A stretch of DNA of 64,000 nt from Lachnospiraceae bacterium. GTDB lineage: Bacteria; Bacillota; Clostridia; Lachnospirales; Lachnospiraceae. Position 1 is the stretch's first letter; each line of letters begins with the position of its first letter. Positions 16,581 through 25,758 of this stretch are shown piece by piece. Under the pieces are notes generated by a model. That model saw only the letters and a list, made by a program, of their open reading frames with translations, did no database searches and was not told where the DNA came from. The stretch covers positions 185,543 to 249,542 of the forward strand of contig CAJTAL010000002.1 in NCBI GenBank assembly GCA_910574285.1. Reading direction: 5' to 3'. The position numbers and the translations under genes were made by a program.

Positions 16581-17543
16581 ATGACGATTCGACATTTGAA
16601 AATATTTATTGCAGTGGCAGAGACCGGTTCTATGAGCGTGGCGGCGAACAGGCTCTATCTGACGCAGCCTACGGTAAGTCAGACAATCCGTGACCTGGAA
16701 GATCATTATCAGGTGCAGTTGTTCGAGCGTTCACATAAGAAGCTTTTTATTACCCAGGAAGGGAAACAGCTTTTGAATCTTGCTCTGATGACGGTGGGGA
16801 ATTTTGATAATCTTGAGCTTTCTATGCGGCGTTTTCAGGAACGGATGCCTCTGCGTGTCGGTTCGTCTCTGACGGTAGGGACATGCCTGATGTCGAGTGT
16901 GATATCGGATCTCGAGAAGAGCCATCCTGAGATGGATATCTATTCTTTCGTGAGTAATACGGAGGAGATCGAACAGAAGCTGCTCCGGCGGGAACTGGAT
17001 GTGGCGGTGGTGGAAGGAATCATCGAGTCTCCGGAATTGATCTGCGTTCCGATCGTAGAAGATTCGCTGGTTCTTGTATGCGGGAAGACGCATGAGTTCT
17101 ACCAGAAGGATACGGTATATGCTTCTGAACTGGAGGGCCGCAGATTCGCCATGCGGGAGAAGGGAAGCGGCACCCGGAAGCTCTTCGAGCAGTATCTGTC
17201 CGCGCATGACATTCATATCCAGACAGTGTGGGAGGCAAACTGTCCCCGGACGATTATGAATGCGGTGATCTATAATAATGTTCTCGCCGTCATATCTCAG
17301 AGACTTGTGAAGCATGAATGCATGCACAGGGCAGTGAAAGTCTTCCGCTATGAGACTGGGGAGTGGGACAGGCATTTTAAGCTGGTCTATCGGATACAGG
17401 AGGCTGCCTTGTCTGAAAATATGCTGTCGCAGGGAATCCGAATCCTGGAATCCGCGCTTGGGGATTACCGTACGCTGAGCCTTCCCCAGGATATTCCGAC
17501 TTGTGTATTTATATCTGACGTCGGAAAGAAAATAGCCGGTTGA
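16581..17543 (+). CDS. LysR-family transcriptional regulator
   Basis: Regulator of 320 residues. The N-terminal helix-turn-helix has the classic M-T-I-R-H-L-K-I-F, A-E-T-G-S-M-S-V-A-A-N-R-L-Y-L-T-Q-P-T-V-S-Q-T-I. The C-terminal substrate-binding domain follows (L-R-V-G-S-S ... V-A-V-V-E-G). ATG 16581 with GAGGA upstream begins at the conserved N-terminus; a longer frame from 16536 is not needed. It is divergent from the sulfur fusion gene, its most likely target. Effector unknown. Confidence 0.92.
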   Translation: MTIRHLKIFIAVAETGSMSVAANRLYLTQPTVSQTIRDLEDHYQVQLFERSHKKLFITQEGKQLLNLALMTVGNFDNLELSMRRFQERMPLRVGSSLTVGTCLMSSVISDLEKSHPEMDIYSFVSNTEEIEQKLLRRELDVAVVEGIIESPELICVPIVEDSLVLVCGKTHEFYQKDTVYASELEGRRFAMREKGSGTRKLFEQYLSAHDIHIQTVWEANCPRTIMNAVIYNNVLAVISQRLVKHECMHRAVKVFRYETGEWDRHFKLVYRIQEAALSENMLSQGIRILESALGDYRTLSLPQDIPTCVFISDVGKKIAG

Positions 17544-17604
17544 TAACACCGGCATGGGGGAATATAATAGAAATTAACTGATGCGAAGAAGGAGGAGATC
17601 ATCA

Positions 17605-20028
17605 ATGAATGAGGTAAAAAAATGGGCGAGATCAAGATTTCAGCCGAATCTTCCGCTGGGAGAAGATCAAATGAAAGTGACCGCGTCATCGGCGCACCTG
17701 ACATTGGCGCGGCGCGCGGGGAGAGAAGGAATCGTCCTTTTGAAGAACCGGAATCACATGCTCCCGGTGAAAAAAGGCGTCCGTCTTGCGTTGTTTGGCA
17801 AGGGCGTATTCGACTATGTAAAGGGCGGAGGAGGAAGCGGCGACGTGACGGTATCTCATGTGCGCAATCTTTATGACGGCCTGACCATGAGGGAGGAGCC
17901 GGTCAGTGTGTATGAACCTCTGGCGCAGTTCTATAAAGAGGACGTGAAACGTCAGTATCAGGACGGAGCGATACCTGGCATGACGGTAGAACCAGAGGTT
18001 CCGATACAGCTTTTGCAGGAGGCGAAGCAGAATGCGGATATGGCGCTCATTGTGATCAGCCGCTTCTCCGGCGAAGGGTGGGACAGGCAGAGTGTGGAAT
18101 ATGAAGGAGCGGTTCCAAGCGAGATAGAACAGGCGGAGTGGAGTAAGCGTATCTTCGAGAACAGTGATTACTGTCTGACGAACCGGGAACAGGCTATGGT
18201 GGATGCGGTATGCGCTAATTTCACAGACGTCGCCGTAATCCTGAATGTCGGGGGCATGGTGGATACCAGTTGGTTTGTGAAGGAGGATAAGATATCTTCC
18301 GTGTTGATGGCGTGGCAGGGAGGCATGGAGGGCGGACTTGCCATGGCGGATATCCTGCTTGGTGAAGAAAGTCCGTCGGGAAAACTGCCGGATACATTTG
18401 CCTCATGCATTGAAGATTATCCGTCCACGGAAGGGTTCCATGAATCGCCGGATTATGTAGATTATACGGAGGATATCTATGTAGGTTACCGGTATTTTGA
18501 GACGATGGAGGGGGCGAAAGGCCGGGTGAACTATCCCTTCGGCTACGGATTATCCTATACTACATTCCGGATCGAAGTACTATGGGCAGGCGAGAAGGAC
18601 GGAGAGATCGCCGTTGGTGTGAAGGTTACGAATACCGGGGACTATAGCGGGAAGGAAGTGGTGCAGGTATATTATGGAGCGCCCCAGGGACTTCTTGGGA
18701 AACCGGCCAGAGAGTTGATCGCGTATCAGAAAACTGAAAAACTGGAACCCGGACAAGCACAGGTATTGACGATATCATTTCCCGTAGACGCCATGGCGTC
18801 TTACGATGATCTGGGTAAGGTGACGGAAGCGGCGTACGTCCTGGAGAAGGGCGTCTACTCCTTCTATGTGGGAAATTCTGTGCGGGATGCGGTTAAGATT
18901 GATTATATATATGAGCTTTTAAAAGACAGGGTGACACAGAAGCTTACGCACCGTGCGGCGCCGTCGCAGCTTAAGGAACGTATGTGTTCTGACGGGTCTA
19001 TGGAGAAGCTGCCGCTGACGCAGCCTAATGATTTTATGGAAAACGGACTTGGCTGGAGTGAGGACGAGACAGAATGTGTTGTGCCGGCGGTGCGGGAGAT
19101 TCCCCGATATCTGCTTTTTACACAGGATGCGGCGAAAGAACACAGAATTCTGTTGGAGGATGTAGCGGAAGGAAAGGCTGATCTTGAGGAATTCATGGAG
19201 CAGCTTTCCGACAGCGATATGGCGGAATTACTCGGCGGTCAGCCGAATACCGGCGTGGCGAATACCTTTGGCTTCGGCAATCTTCCGGAGTATGGCGTCC
19301 CGAATATTATGACGGCGGACGGTCCTGCAGGGCTTCGTATCGCGCCGGAGTGCGGCGTCTGTACGACGGCATGGCCATGCGCCACGATGCTTGCGGCAAC
19401 CTGGAACCCGGAGCTTGTAAAGGAAGTGGGACATGCGGCTGCAGGAGAAGTCAAAGAGAATAATATCGCGGTCTGGCTGGCGCCGGCGATGAATATACAC
19501 AGAAGCCCGCTGTGCGGCAGGAACTTTGAATATTACTCGGAAGATCCGGTACTTACGGGAACGATTGCGTCGGCTATGGTTGACGGGATTCAGTCCCGGC
19601 ATATCGGAGCCACGGTGAAGCATTTTGCCTGCAATAATAAGGAGACGAACCGGAAAAACAGTGATTCCAGAGTCTCGGAGCGTGCGCTTCGGGAGATCTA
19701 TCTGAAAGGGTTCGAGATATGCGTGAAGAGTTCGCAGCCGTGGGCGCTGATGACGTCTTATAATCTGGTCAATGGTTACCGCGCCTCCGAGAATAAAGAT
19801 CTGATGGACGGCATTCTCCGGGGCGAGTGGGGGTATCAGGGTGTGATCACCACAGACTGGTGGACGAAGGGAGAGCATTATAAAGAGGTGAAAGCCGGCA
19901 ACGATATCAAGATGGGGACAGGGTATCCGGAACGTGTGCTGAAAGCGTTGGAGCAGGGACTGATCACGCGGGAGGAGATAGAGGTCTGTGTACGCAGAGT
20001 CCTGGAACTGATCTTGAAGATAGACTGA
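17605..20028 (+). CDS. glycoside hydrolase family 3, permuted domain order
   Basis: Enzyme of 807 residues, no signal peptide, so cytosolic. The order is reversed relative to most GH3 enzymes. The alpha/beta sandwich domain is first (R-E-G-I-V-L-L-K-N, about residues 35-330). A fibronectin-III-like domain follows (V-V-Q-V-Y-Y-G, about 350-440). The TIM barrel comes last (about 510-780) with D-G-P-A-G-L-R, K-H-F-A-C-N-N-K-E and the nucleophile Asp in G-V-I-T-T-D-W-W. This arrangement is known for some rumen and gut beta-glucosidases. The start ATG follows AAGGAGGAG; the frame extends 24 bases upstream without support. Likely acts on imported beta-linked oligosaccharides; substrate not predictable. 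Confidence 0.9.
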   Translation: MNEVKKWARSRFQPNLPLGEDQMKVTASSAHLTLARRAGREGIVLLKNRNHMLPVKKGVRLALFGKGVFDYVKGGGGSGDVTVSHVRNLYDGLTMREEPVSVYEPLAQFYKEDVKRQYQDGAIPGMTVEPEVPIQLLQEAKQNADMALIVISRFSGEGWDRQSVEYEGAVPSEIEQAEWSKRIFENSDYCLTNREQAMVDAVCANFTDVAVILNVGGMVDTSWFVKEDKISSVLMAWQGGMEGGLAMADILLGEESPSGKLPDTFASCIEDYPSTEGFHESPDYVDYTEDIYVGYRYFETMEGAKGRVNYPFGYGLSYTTFRIEVLWAGEKDGEIAVGVKVTNTGDYSGKEVVQVYYGAPQGLLGKPARELIAYQKTEKLEPGQAQVLTISFPVDAMASYDDLGKVTEAAYVLEKGVYSFYVGNSVRDAVKIDYIYELLKDRVTQKLTHRAAPSQLKERMCSDGSMEKLPLTQPNDFMENGLGWSEDETECVVPAVREIPRYLLFTQDAAKEHRILLEDVAEGKADLEEFMEQLSDSDMAELLGGQPNTGVANTFGFGNLPEYGVPNIMTADGPAGLRIAPECGVCTTAWPCATMLAATWNPELVKEVGHAAAGEVKENNIAVWLAPAMNIHRSPLCGRNFEYYSEDPVLTGTIASAMVDGIQSRHIGATVKHFACNNKETNRKNSDSRVSERALREIYLKGFEICVKSSQPWALMTSYNLVNGYRASENKDLMDGILRGEWGYQGVITTDWWTKGEHYKEVKAGNDIKMGTGYPERVLKALEQGLITREEIEVCVRRVLELILKID

Positions 20029-20052
20029 TCCCGGCAGAACAGCAGTAAAGAA

Positions 20053-20118
20053 GAAGTGAAAAAGGAGTAAAAAAGGAGTAAAAAAGAAGTAAAAAAGAAG
20101 TAAAAAAGAAGTAAAGGA
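20053..20118 (+). repeat. six 11-bp tandem repeats upstream of the AEC permease
   Basis: Six head-to-tail copies of an 11-base unit of the form G(A/G)AGTAAAAAA fill the gap between the GH3 and permease genes, ending seven bases before the permease start. Each copy contains a Shine-Dalgarno-like GGAG or GAAG. Copy-number change would alter spacing upstream of translation start. Confidence 0.85.
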
Positions 20119-20124
20119 GAGGCA

Positions 20125-21063
20125 ATGGAGTATTTTATGCTGGCAGTATCGGTGGTACTGCCGCTTCTCATATATATGTTAGTAGGAACGCTGATCAAGT
20201 ATCTGAGGATCTTTGAGGAAGAGACGTTCAAGGCAGTGAACCGCATGATATTCCGGATCATGATACCGCTGGCGTTGTTTTTCAGCGTCTACAGGGCAGA
20301 CTTAGAGCGTGCGGTCAAGCCGGGGCTGTACGCGTATGTTTGGATCAGTGTCGTCGTGGTCTTTGCTCTGCTTTATGCATTATGCAGAAAGACGAAACTG
20401 GCTCCTCCGGCTGCCGCGACTATGGTACAGGGGATGTACAGGAGTAACTTCGTGTTATTCGGCGTCACGATTGCCGCGTCTCTGTGCGACGGGGAAGGGA
20501 CGGCGACGATCGCCGCCCTGACGGCAATCGTGGTGCCTACGTTCAATATACTTGCGGTTATTATGTTCGAGAATGCCCGGGGTGAGAAGGCGCCGGCGGG
20601 CAGATTGCTGATTGAGATATTCAAGAATCCTTTGGTTGACGCGGGGCTTCTGGGACTTTTGGCCGGGCTTTTTCATATCAGGCTCCCGGAACTGCTGATC
20701 GGGCCGTTGGAAACATTAGGGGAAGCGGCGACGCCGCTTGCGTTAGTTGTGCTGGGAGGGATGCTGTCTGTAAGAAGTATCTCCGAACACAGATATTATC
20801 TGCTGGCGGCGGCATTGGCGAGGCTGGTCTTCGTGCCGCTTGTTACGGTGGTTACAGGCATACTGCTGGGATTTCGCGGAAATGATCTGGTGGCAGTCCT
20901 TGCGGCGTTCGCCTCTCCGACCGCCGTGGCGTCGACGCCGATGGCTCAGGCCATGGGCGGAGACGGAAAACTGGCGGGGGAGATCGTTGCGGTCACGTCT
21001 GTGGGATGTATTCTCACGATCTTTCTGTGGGTGTTCGTGTTGTCAGGGCTGGGATATCTGTGA
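20125..21063 (+). CDS. AEC-family (auxin efflux carrier-like) permease
   Basis: Membrane protein of 312 residues with about ten hydrophobic segments, beginning F-M-L-A-V-S-V-V-L-P-L-L-I-Y-M-L-V-G. The family pattern M-V-Q-G-M-Y-R-S-N-F-V-L-F-G and A-S-P-T-A-V-A-S-T-P-M-A-Q are visible. AEC permeases in bacteria often carry dicarboxylates or other organic anions. GGAGAGG precedes ATG. Located between the GH3 and CocE-type genes on the same strand, possibly one transcription unit. Confidence 0.9.
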   Translation: MEYFMLAVSVVLPLLIYMLVGTLIKYLRIFEEETFKAVNRMIFRIMIPLALFFSVYRADLERAVKPGLYAYVWISVVVVFALLYALCRKTKLAPPAAATMVQGMYRSNFVLFGVTIAASLCDGEGTATIAALTAIVVPTFNILAVIMFENARGEKAPAGRLLIEIFKNPLVDAGLLGLLAGLFHIRLPELLIGPLETLGEAATPLALVVLGGMLSVRSISEHRYYLLAAALARLVFVPLVTVVTGILLGFRGNDLVAVLAAFASPTAVASTPMAQAMGGDGKLAGEIVAVTSVGCILTIFLWVFVLSGLGYL

Positions 21064-21098
21064 TTATAGAGACTTAAGATAAATAAAAAGGAGGAGAA

Positions 21099-23177
21099 AT
21101 GATGGATAGATGGGGATTTTATGTGTCAGGTATCCGGTATGGGATATGTGAGAAAGAAGAAGGACGTATTTTTCATAAGCCTCTTCTTGTGGAAGAAGGG
21201 AAGTTTGGCGATAGGAGAGAGCTTGTAAAGGAAGAAACCTGGTATCAGCGGACAGGGAAGATGGACGTCCGCAGGGCGCTTTGCCATGTGGAGGAATATG
21301 AGACGGCTCTGGCAGAAGGTAAGGAATGCTTTGAGACAGCGGCAGGAACGCGCTATGAGAAGAAAAACGAGAACGAATATGTAGAGCGGGAAGTGAAATA
21401 TCCTGAGAATTTGTTAATCGAAGACGGGCGTATTATTGCATTTGTGACGCCGGGACGGGATTTTTGCGCTCTTCTTGTCCGTGAAGGATATGAGGACCGG
21501 ACGCTCCTGCCAAGATGGAAAGAGATGTATCCGGATGAACCATGCAGGGTGTCGGAACCGAAGACTTATATGGTGCCTATGCGGGACGGCGTACGATTGG
21601 CAGCAGACGTGTATCTCCCCCGGAAAGAGGGGCGCGTTCCGACGGTTCTTGTCCGTACGCCTTATGGAAAATCCAGAGGAATCGAATCGTACTATCGTTT
21701 CGTCCAGAGAGGATATGCCCTGGTGGTTCAGGATGTCCGCGGGCGGGAGGACAGTGAGGGAGAGTGGCTTCCGATGTATTATGAAGTAGAAGACGGAGAT
21801 GATACGCTCAACTGGATAGCAGGCGAGCCGTGGAGCAACGGGGATGTGTCGATGACCGGAGGTTCTTATCTGGGTTATGTCCAGTGGGCGGCTGCAGCCA
21901 GCGGGAATCCCCATCTGAAGGCTATGCTGAGCAGTGTCTGCGCAGGAAGTTCCTTTGTGGATATGCCAAGGCGGGGAGGATGCTTCAATTCCGGTATGCT
22001 TGCATGGGCGTTCTCGGTGTCCGGCCAGCGCATGACGCCGGAGAAGATGGTAAGGGATGACTGGGACGAGGTGCTGGAGATACGTCCGCTGGAAGATCTT
22101 GCGAAAAAGGCGCTGGGATATGACGTCCCGTTTCTTCATAAATGGATCTCTCATATGGATTATGACGAGATGTGGAAGCGCGGAAACTGGAAGGAACGCT
22201 TCGGAAAGAGACGTGTTCCGGCGCTGATCATGTCCGGATGGTTCGATGATAATGGCATGGGCACGACAGAAGCGCTGGATCTGTATCAGGATTATGACGA
22301 GAAGAAGGTTATCCTTGGTCCATGGATGCACAGCGGTAACGCAGACTATGACATTCATGGCTTCGCACTCGGGAATAACGCGCTTCGCTATGATCTGGAT
22401 CTGCTTAACTTTGCGTGGCTGGAACATTACCTGAAAGGAGTGGATAACGGAATAGAGAAAACCCCGAAGGTGGAATATTATACCATGGGTAGCAATGAGT
22501 GGAAGTCGGCAGAAAACTGGCCTGTCCCGGAGACGAAGGAAGTTGTGATGTATCTTGGAGGCGACAGAGAGGATGCCGCTTTAAGTAATCAGGGACATTT
22601 ATCCCTTGAGCAGCCCTGTTCAAAAGGGACGGATACATACCTGTATGATCCGGGAAATCCATCGGTTCATATTATTGATATGTCGGAAAATGAACTGGAA
22701 GTTCCGGGGGATTATACCGAAGAGGAAAAGAGAGATGATATCTTGTGTTATTCTACAGAGTGTCTTGGAGAAGATATGACGATAACCGGCGACGCCCTTG
22801 CGGAAATCTATATTTCTTCGGATTGTGAGGATACAGATCTGGTGGTGCGGGTTACGGATGTGGATGAGTCCGGACGGTCTATGAAGCTGGCCGACGGTGT
22901 GATCAGTGTCCGTTACAGGAATCAGTTCTCTCGGCCGGAATACATGGAGCAGGGAAAGGTATATCTCGTAAAGATACGTACCACGAAATTATCGCATACT
23001 TTTAGGAAAGGACACAGGCTGAGAGTAACGATTACATCCGGAGCGAAGAACTTCGTCTTCCCGAATCGGAATATGCAGAACGGATTCAACAGCGTAGAGA
23101 TGAAGACGGCAAGAAACAGCATACACCGGGGAGGAGAATATGCCTCGCGGGTAAGATTTCGGGAGGAAGTGAAATGA
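21099..23177 (+). CDS. CocE/NonD-family alpha/beta hydrolase
   Basis: Protein of 692 residues. An N-terminal extension of about 150 residues precedes the X-Pro-dipeptidyl-peptidase/CocE fold: M-R-D-G-V-R-L-A-A-D-V-Y-L-P, the nucleophile Ser in T-G-G-S-Y-L-G-Y, and a candidate His in G-P-W-M-H-S-G. The C-terminal third is the jelly-roll domain. No signal peptide. It is probably a cytosolic serine esterase or peptidase; substrate unknown. GGAGGAG precedes the ATG. Confidence 0.88.
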   Translation: MMDRWGFYVSGIRYGICEKEEGRIFHKPLLVEEGKFGDRRELVKEETWYQRTGKMDVRRALCHVEEYETALAEGKECFETAAGTRYEKKNENEYVEREVKYPENLLIEDGRIIAFVTPGRDFCALLVREGYEDRTLLPRWKEMYPDEPCRVSEPKTYMVPMRDGVRLAADVYLPRKEGRVPTVLVRTPYGKSRGIESYYRFVQRGYALVVQDVRGREDSEGEWLPMYYEVEDGDDTLNWIAGEPWSNGDVSMTGGSYLGYVQWAAAASGNPHLKAMLSSVCAGSSFVDMPRRGGCFNSGMLAWAFSVSGQRMTPEKMVRDDWDEVLEIRPLEDLAKKALGYDVPFLHKWISHMDYDEMWKRGNWKERFGKRRVPALIMSGWFDDNGMGTTEALDLYQDYDEKKVILGPWMHSGNADYDIHGFALGNNALRYDLDLLNFAWLEHYLKGVDNGIEKTPKVEYYTMGSNEWKSAENWPVPETKEVVMYLGGDREDAALSNQGHLSLEQPCSKGTDTYLYDPGNPSVHIIDMSENELEVPGDYTEEEKRDDILCYSTECLGEDMTITGDALAEIYISSDCEDTDLVVRVTDVDESGRSMKLADGVISVRYRNQFSRPEYMEQGKVYLVKIRTTKLSHTFRKGHRLRVTITSGAKNFVFPNRNMQNGFNSVEMKTARNSIHRGGEYASRVRFREEVK

Positions 23178-23183
23178 TTTGTT

Positions 23184-23225
23184 TTGATATTTTGGTTGAG
23201 AGAATGGTATAATTATGGTATAATT
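23184..23225 (+). promoter_or_regulatory. overlapping double promoter of a toxin-antitoxin operon
   Basis: TTGATA (23184-23189) with TATAAT (23208-23213, spacing 18) and TTGAGA (23196-23201) with TATAAT (23219-23224, spacing 17). Both -10 boxes lie in a perfect direct repeat ATGGTATAATT (23204-23214, 23215-23225). An RNA polymerase could use either register 11 bases apart. Confidence 0.65.
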
Positions 23226-23286
23226 TATATTATTAAAAGAGTCGCTTTCTAATAACTATTTTATTTTCAGAAGGGAGATATATGAA

Positions 23287-23547
23287 ATGCCACAGATTAT
23301 ACCTATTAAAGAATTGAAAAATACTTCAGAAATCTCTGAGATGTGCCACAAATCAGACGCTCCTATTTATATTACAAAAAACGGATATGGCGATATGGTT
23401 ATTATGGGTATGGAGGTTTATGAAAGAACCATGCGCCAGCTTGCCGTATACAGAGATGTTGAAGTGTCAGAGCAGCAAATAGAAACAGGACATACAAAGG
23501 ATGCTTGGACAGCTTTGTCAGGAATGAGGAAAAAATATGGCTTATAA
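23287..23547 (+). CDS. Phd/YefM-family antitoxin
   Basis: Protein of 86 residues with N-terminal P-Q-I-I-P-I-K-E-L-K-N-T and Y-I-T-K-N-G-Y-G-D-M-V-I-M, the Phd/YefM signature, and a charged toxin-binding tail. AAGGGAG precedes the ATG. It overlaps the toxin gene by 11 bases. Likely represses its promoter alone or with the toxin. Confidence 0.92.
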   Translation: MPQIIPIKELKNTSEISEMCHKSDAPIYITKNGYGDMVIMGMEVYERTMRQLAVYRDVEVSEQQIETGHTKDAWTALSGMRKKYGL

Positions 23548-23848
23548 TCTAAGGGTCACAGAACATGCAGACGAGCTGCTTGATAATATTTTATATTATC
23601 TGGTTTATCAAATCAAAAGTGAGCAGGCTGTCAGGCATTTGTTAGATGAAATGGAACACATATATAAACGTCTGGAAGAAAATCCTCTGCAATTTCCACT
23701 TAGCAGAGATGTATATTTGGCAGGAAGAGGTTACCACGAGGCTGTTATGGAGCGAATGAATTATATTATCGTATTTAGTGTAAAAGAAGATGTTGTGAAT
23801 ATAGTCGGAATTTTTCATCAACTGGAAAATTATCAAAGGAAGTTATAA
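23537..23848 (+). CDS. RelE/ParE-family toxin (intact)
   Basis: Protein of 103 residues matching the RelE/ParE fold: L-R-V-T-E-H-A-D-E-L-L-D-N-I at the N-terminus, a central helical hairpin, and R-M-N-Y-I-I-V-F-S-V-K-E-D and I-V-G-I-F-H at the C-terminus. The frame is complete, unlike the toxin at 7338. Expected activity is mRNA interference or gyrase inhibition; the sequence does not distinguish these. Confidence 0.9.
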   Translation: MAYNLRVTEHADELLDNILYYLVYQIKSEQAVRHLLDEMEHIYKRLEENPLQFPLSRDVYLAGRGYHEAVMERMNYIIVFSVKEDVVNIVGIFHQLENYQRKL

Positions 23849-23870
23849 GAAAATTGATATTGTTTATTAA

Positions 23871-23916
23871 AATACCTTTTACATGGAAACAGATTCTATG
23901 TAAAAGGTATTTTTTT
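23871..23916 (+). terminator. Rho-independent terminator of the toxin-antitoxin operon
   Basis: Perfect 13-bp inverted repeat (ATACCTTTTACAT at 23872-23884, ATGTAAAAGGTAT at 23898-23910) followed by six T residues. Confidence 0.88.
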
Positions 23917-23997
23917 GTAACCTTTTAGAGAATTTTATCTACTAATAGGTGTACAGAAAAAGACGTCTTTTAGATAGTTTAATAAAGGAGATTTACC

Positions 23998-24531
23998 ATG
24001 AATGCAGAGGAGCAGATACGGCTTGTAAAAAAGGCTGTAAAGGGAGATCCGGATGCTTATGGAAGATTAATTGCAGAGCATCAGGAGTACTTGTATAAGA
24101 TGGCATACTTGTATGTGCGAAACGAAGATACTGCCCTGGATGTGGTCGGCTCTACGATGCTGAGTGCATACCAGAGTATACACACTTTGAAAGAACCGGA
24201 GTATTTTAAGACATGGATTACCAGAATTTTGATTCGCGCGGCGCAAAGTGAACAAAAGAAGATCGTTTTTTACAGCGACTTAGATCATGTGAAGGTGCCG
24301 GAGCGTTACACGGGAGTATCCCTGGAGGAAAAATGTGATCTCAATTCGGCAATTGAGCAATTGTCCGAAAAATACCGTACCGTAATCTATCTGAAGTATT
24401 TCAGCGAGTTTACAATAAAGGAAATTGCTTTTGTAATGAATGCACCGGAAGGTTCTGTAAAAGCGTATCTTAGCAGGGCAAGAGAAGAGTTGAAACAAAT
24501 ATTGAAGGAGGATTATATTTATGCAAATTAG
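23998..24531 (+). CDS. ECF-type RNA polymerase sigma factor
   Basis: Sigma-70 family protein of 177 residues with region 2 (D-P-D-A-Y-G-R-L-I ... Y-L-Y-K-M-A-Y-L-Y-V-R-N) and region 4 (L-S-E-K-Y-R-T-V-I-Y-L-K-Y-F ... I-K-E-I-A-F-V-M-N-A-P-E-G-S-V-K-A-Y-L-S-R-A). AAAGGAG precedes the ATG. It overlaps the next gene by 11 bases, a typical sigma/anti-sigma pair as in SigV-like envelope-stress systems. Confidence 0.93.
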   Translation: MNAEEQIRLVKKAVKGDPDAYGRLIAEHQEYLYKMAYLYVRNEDTALDVVGSTMLSAYQSIHTLKEPEYFKTWITRILIRAAQSEQKKIVFYSDLDHVKVPERYTGVSLEEKCDLNSAIEQLSEKYRTVIYLKYFSEFTIKEIAFVMNAPEGSVKAYLSRAREELKQILKEDYIYAN

Positions 24532-25648
24532 ATTTGACGATATCAGCGTTCCGACAGAAAAATTAGATCAGGTAGTCAGTCAGAATATGTATGATATAAA
24601 AAGACAGTATAAGAAAAGAAAGCATTGGAATTATCTGGTGAAAGGAACAGTAGCAGCCGCAGCCGCTTTGACTGTGGCAGGGGTATGTGTCTCGCATCCT
24701 GCGCTTGCGGCCAAACTTCCATTAATCGGACATATCTTTGAAAGGGTGCAGGAGGAACAACTGTATCCCGGGAATTTTAACGAAGTGGCTGAGCCGGTCC
24801 GGGAGGGGAATGTAAGTGAGAATCAGGGAATTACAATGACGCTGTCAGAGATCTACAGTGATTCAAGGTCGATGTATGTCTCTGCGATGATAGAATCAGA
24901 GGAGCCGTTTCCGGAAGGGGTAAAAGATTCCAATATGCTTAACGGAGATGATATCGGGTATCATATGTATCTTGAAGCAGAACAGGAATTAGACTTTATG
25001 ACGCCGCCGGCGACGTATGATGAGATGGAGTGGCCGGGGAAGGAGTTTGAATGGACGCCCCTTGATCTGAAAGGAGAATATGTAGATGAGCACACTTATG
25101 TAGGGGCGATGCGTATAAGTTTTGACGAGTATCCAATCGCAGGCTTCGAAGTACCTGACACATTCCAATGGAAATTGAAAGTAAGCAAAGTGACTAATCT
25201 GTGTGAGGCGGAAGAGCAGCATTTTTCTAAAGAAGGGACATGGGAATTTGAGACGGATGTATCCGTGGACCAGGGGGAGCAGGATGTGTATGAGGTTAAC
25301 AAAAGCGCTCCGAATGGCGAAGTCATCGAGAAAGTGACAAAAACCCCCTATGAAACATTCATAGAATATGGCTATGATGAAAGTAAAGTGGAAGCAGGAT
25401 ATGAGAGGTATGATTCTGTTCAAAGTACAATTCTGGATGCGGACGGCAAACGCATCGAGGATAAAGTAGGAAGTTTTCCGACAACAGAGTATAATCTGTC
25501 CAGGATAACGATATATTATTGGGCGTCGCCGACGGAAGAAGCACATGCAGAAGTGCAGGAAAAGATATATGATGAGGCATATCAGGATCACCTTGAAGAT
25601 TATCTGGAAGAGATTGCGGTTCGTAAGATAGAGGTAGATCTGGAGTAG
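24521..25648 (+). CDS. DUF4179-type membrane-anchored anti-sigma factor
   Basis: Protein of 375 residues. A short cytosolic N-terminus (about 1-40) contacts sigma; one membrane segment follows (about 44-62, G-T-V-A-A-A-A-A-L-T-V-A-G-V). The extracellular domain begins with the DUF4179 pattern L-P-L-I-G-H-I-F and continues with beta-rich sequence. Together with the upstream ECF sigma factor it forms a surface-stress switch. AAGGAGG precedes the ATG. Inducing signal unknown. Confidence 0.88.
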   Translation: MQIRFDDISVPTEKLDQVVSQNMYDIKRQYKKRKHWNYLVKGTVAAAAALTVAGVCVSHPALAAKLPLIGHIFERVQEEQLYPGNFNEVAEPVREGNVSENQGITMTLSEIYSDSRSMYVSAMIESEEPFPEGVKDSNMLNGDDIGYHMYLEAEQELDFMTPPATYDEMEWPGKEFEWTPLDLKGEYVDEHTYVGAMRISFDEYPIAGFEVPDTFQWKLKVSKVTNLCEAEEQHFSKEGTWEFETDVSVDQGEQDVYEVNKSAPNGEVIEKVTKTPYETFIEYGYDESKVEAGYERYDSVQSTILDADGKRIEDKVGSFPTTEYNLSRITIYYWASPTEEAHAEVQEKIYDEAYQDHLEDYLEEIAVRKIEVDLE

Positions 25649-25679
25649 AGATGAAAGGGAAATAGATCCCTATGGAACA

Positions 25680-25720
25680 GAGAAAAGGTGGTTGTTGTCA
25701 GCCATCTTTTCTCCATTTTA
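25680..25720 (+). terminator. terminator after the sigma/anti-sigma pair
   Basis: GAGAAAAGGTGGTTG (25680-25694) pairs with CAGCCATCTTTTCTC (to 25713) with one G-T wobble and a short loop, followed by a T-rich stretch. Confidence 0.6.
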
Positions 25721-25758
25721 GGGAAAAGTTCAGCTCCTTGGAGTAGATTTATATAGAT

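Noticed and set aside
16731..17555. A 274-residue frame opposite the LysR gene
   Set aside because: Shadow of a recognised regulator; no start signal.
19228..19878. A 216-residue frame opposite the GH3 TIM barrel
   Set aside because: Shadow frame; the plus strand carries clear catalytic motifs.
21414..22427. A 337-residue frame opposite the CocE-type hydrolase
   Set aside because: Shadow of a recognised gene; Arg/His/Pro-rich and without domain.
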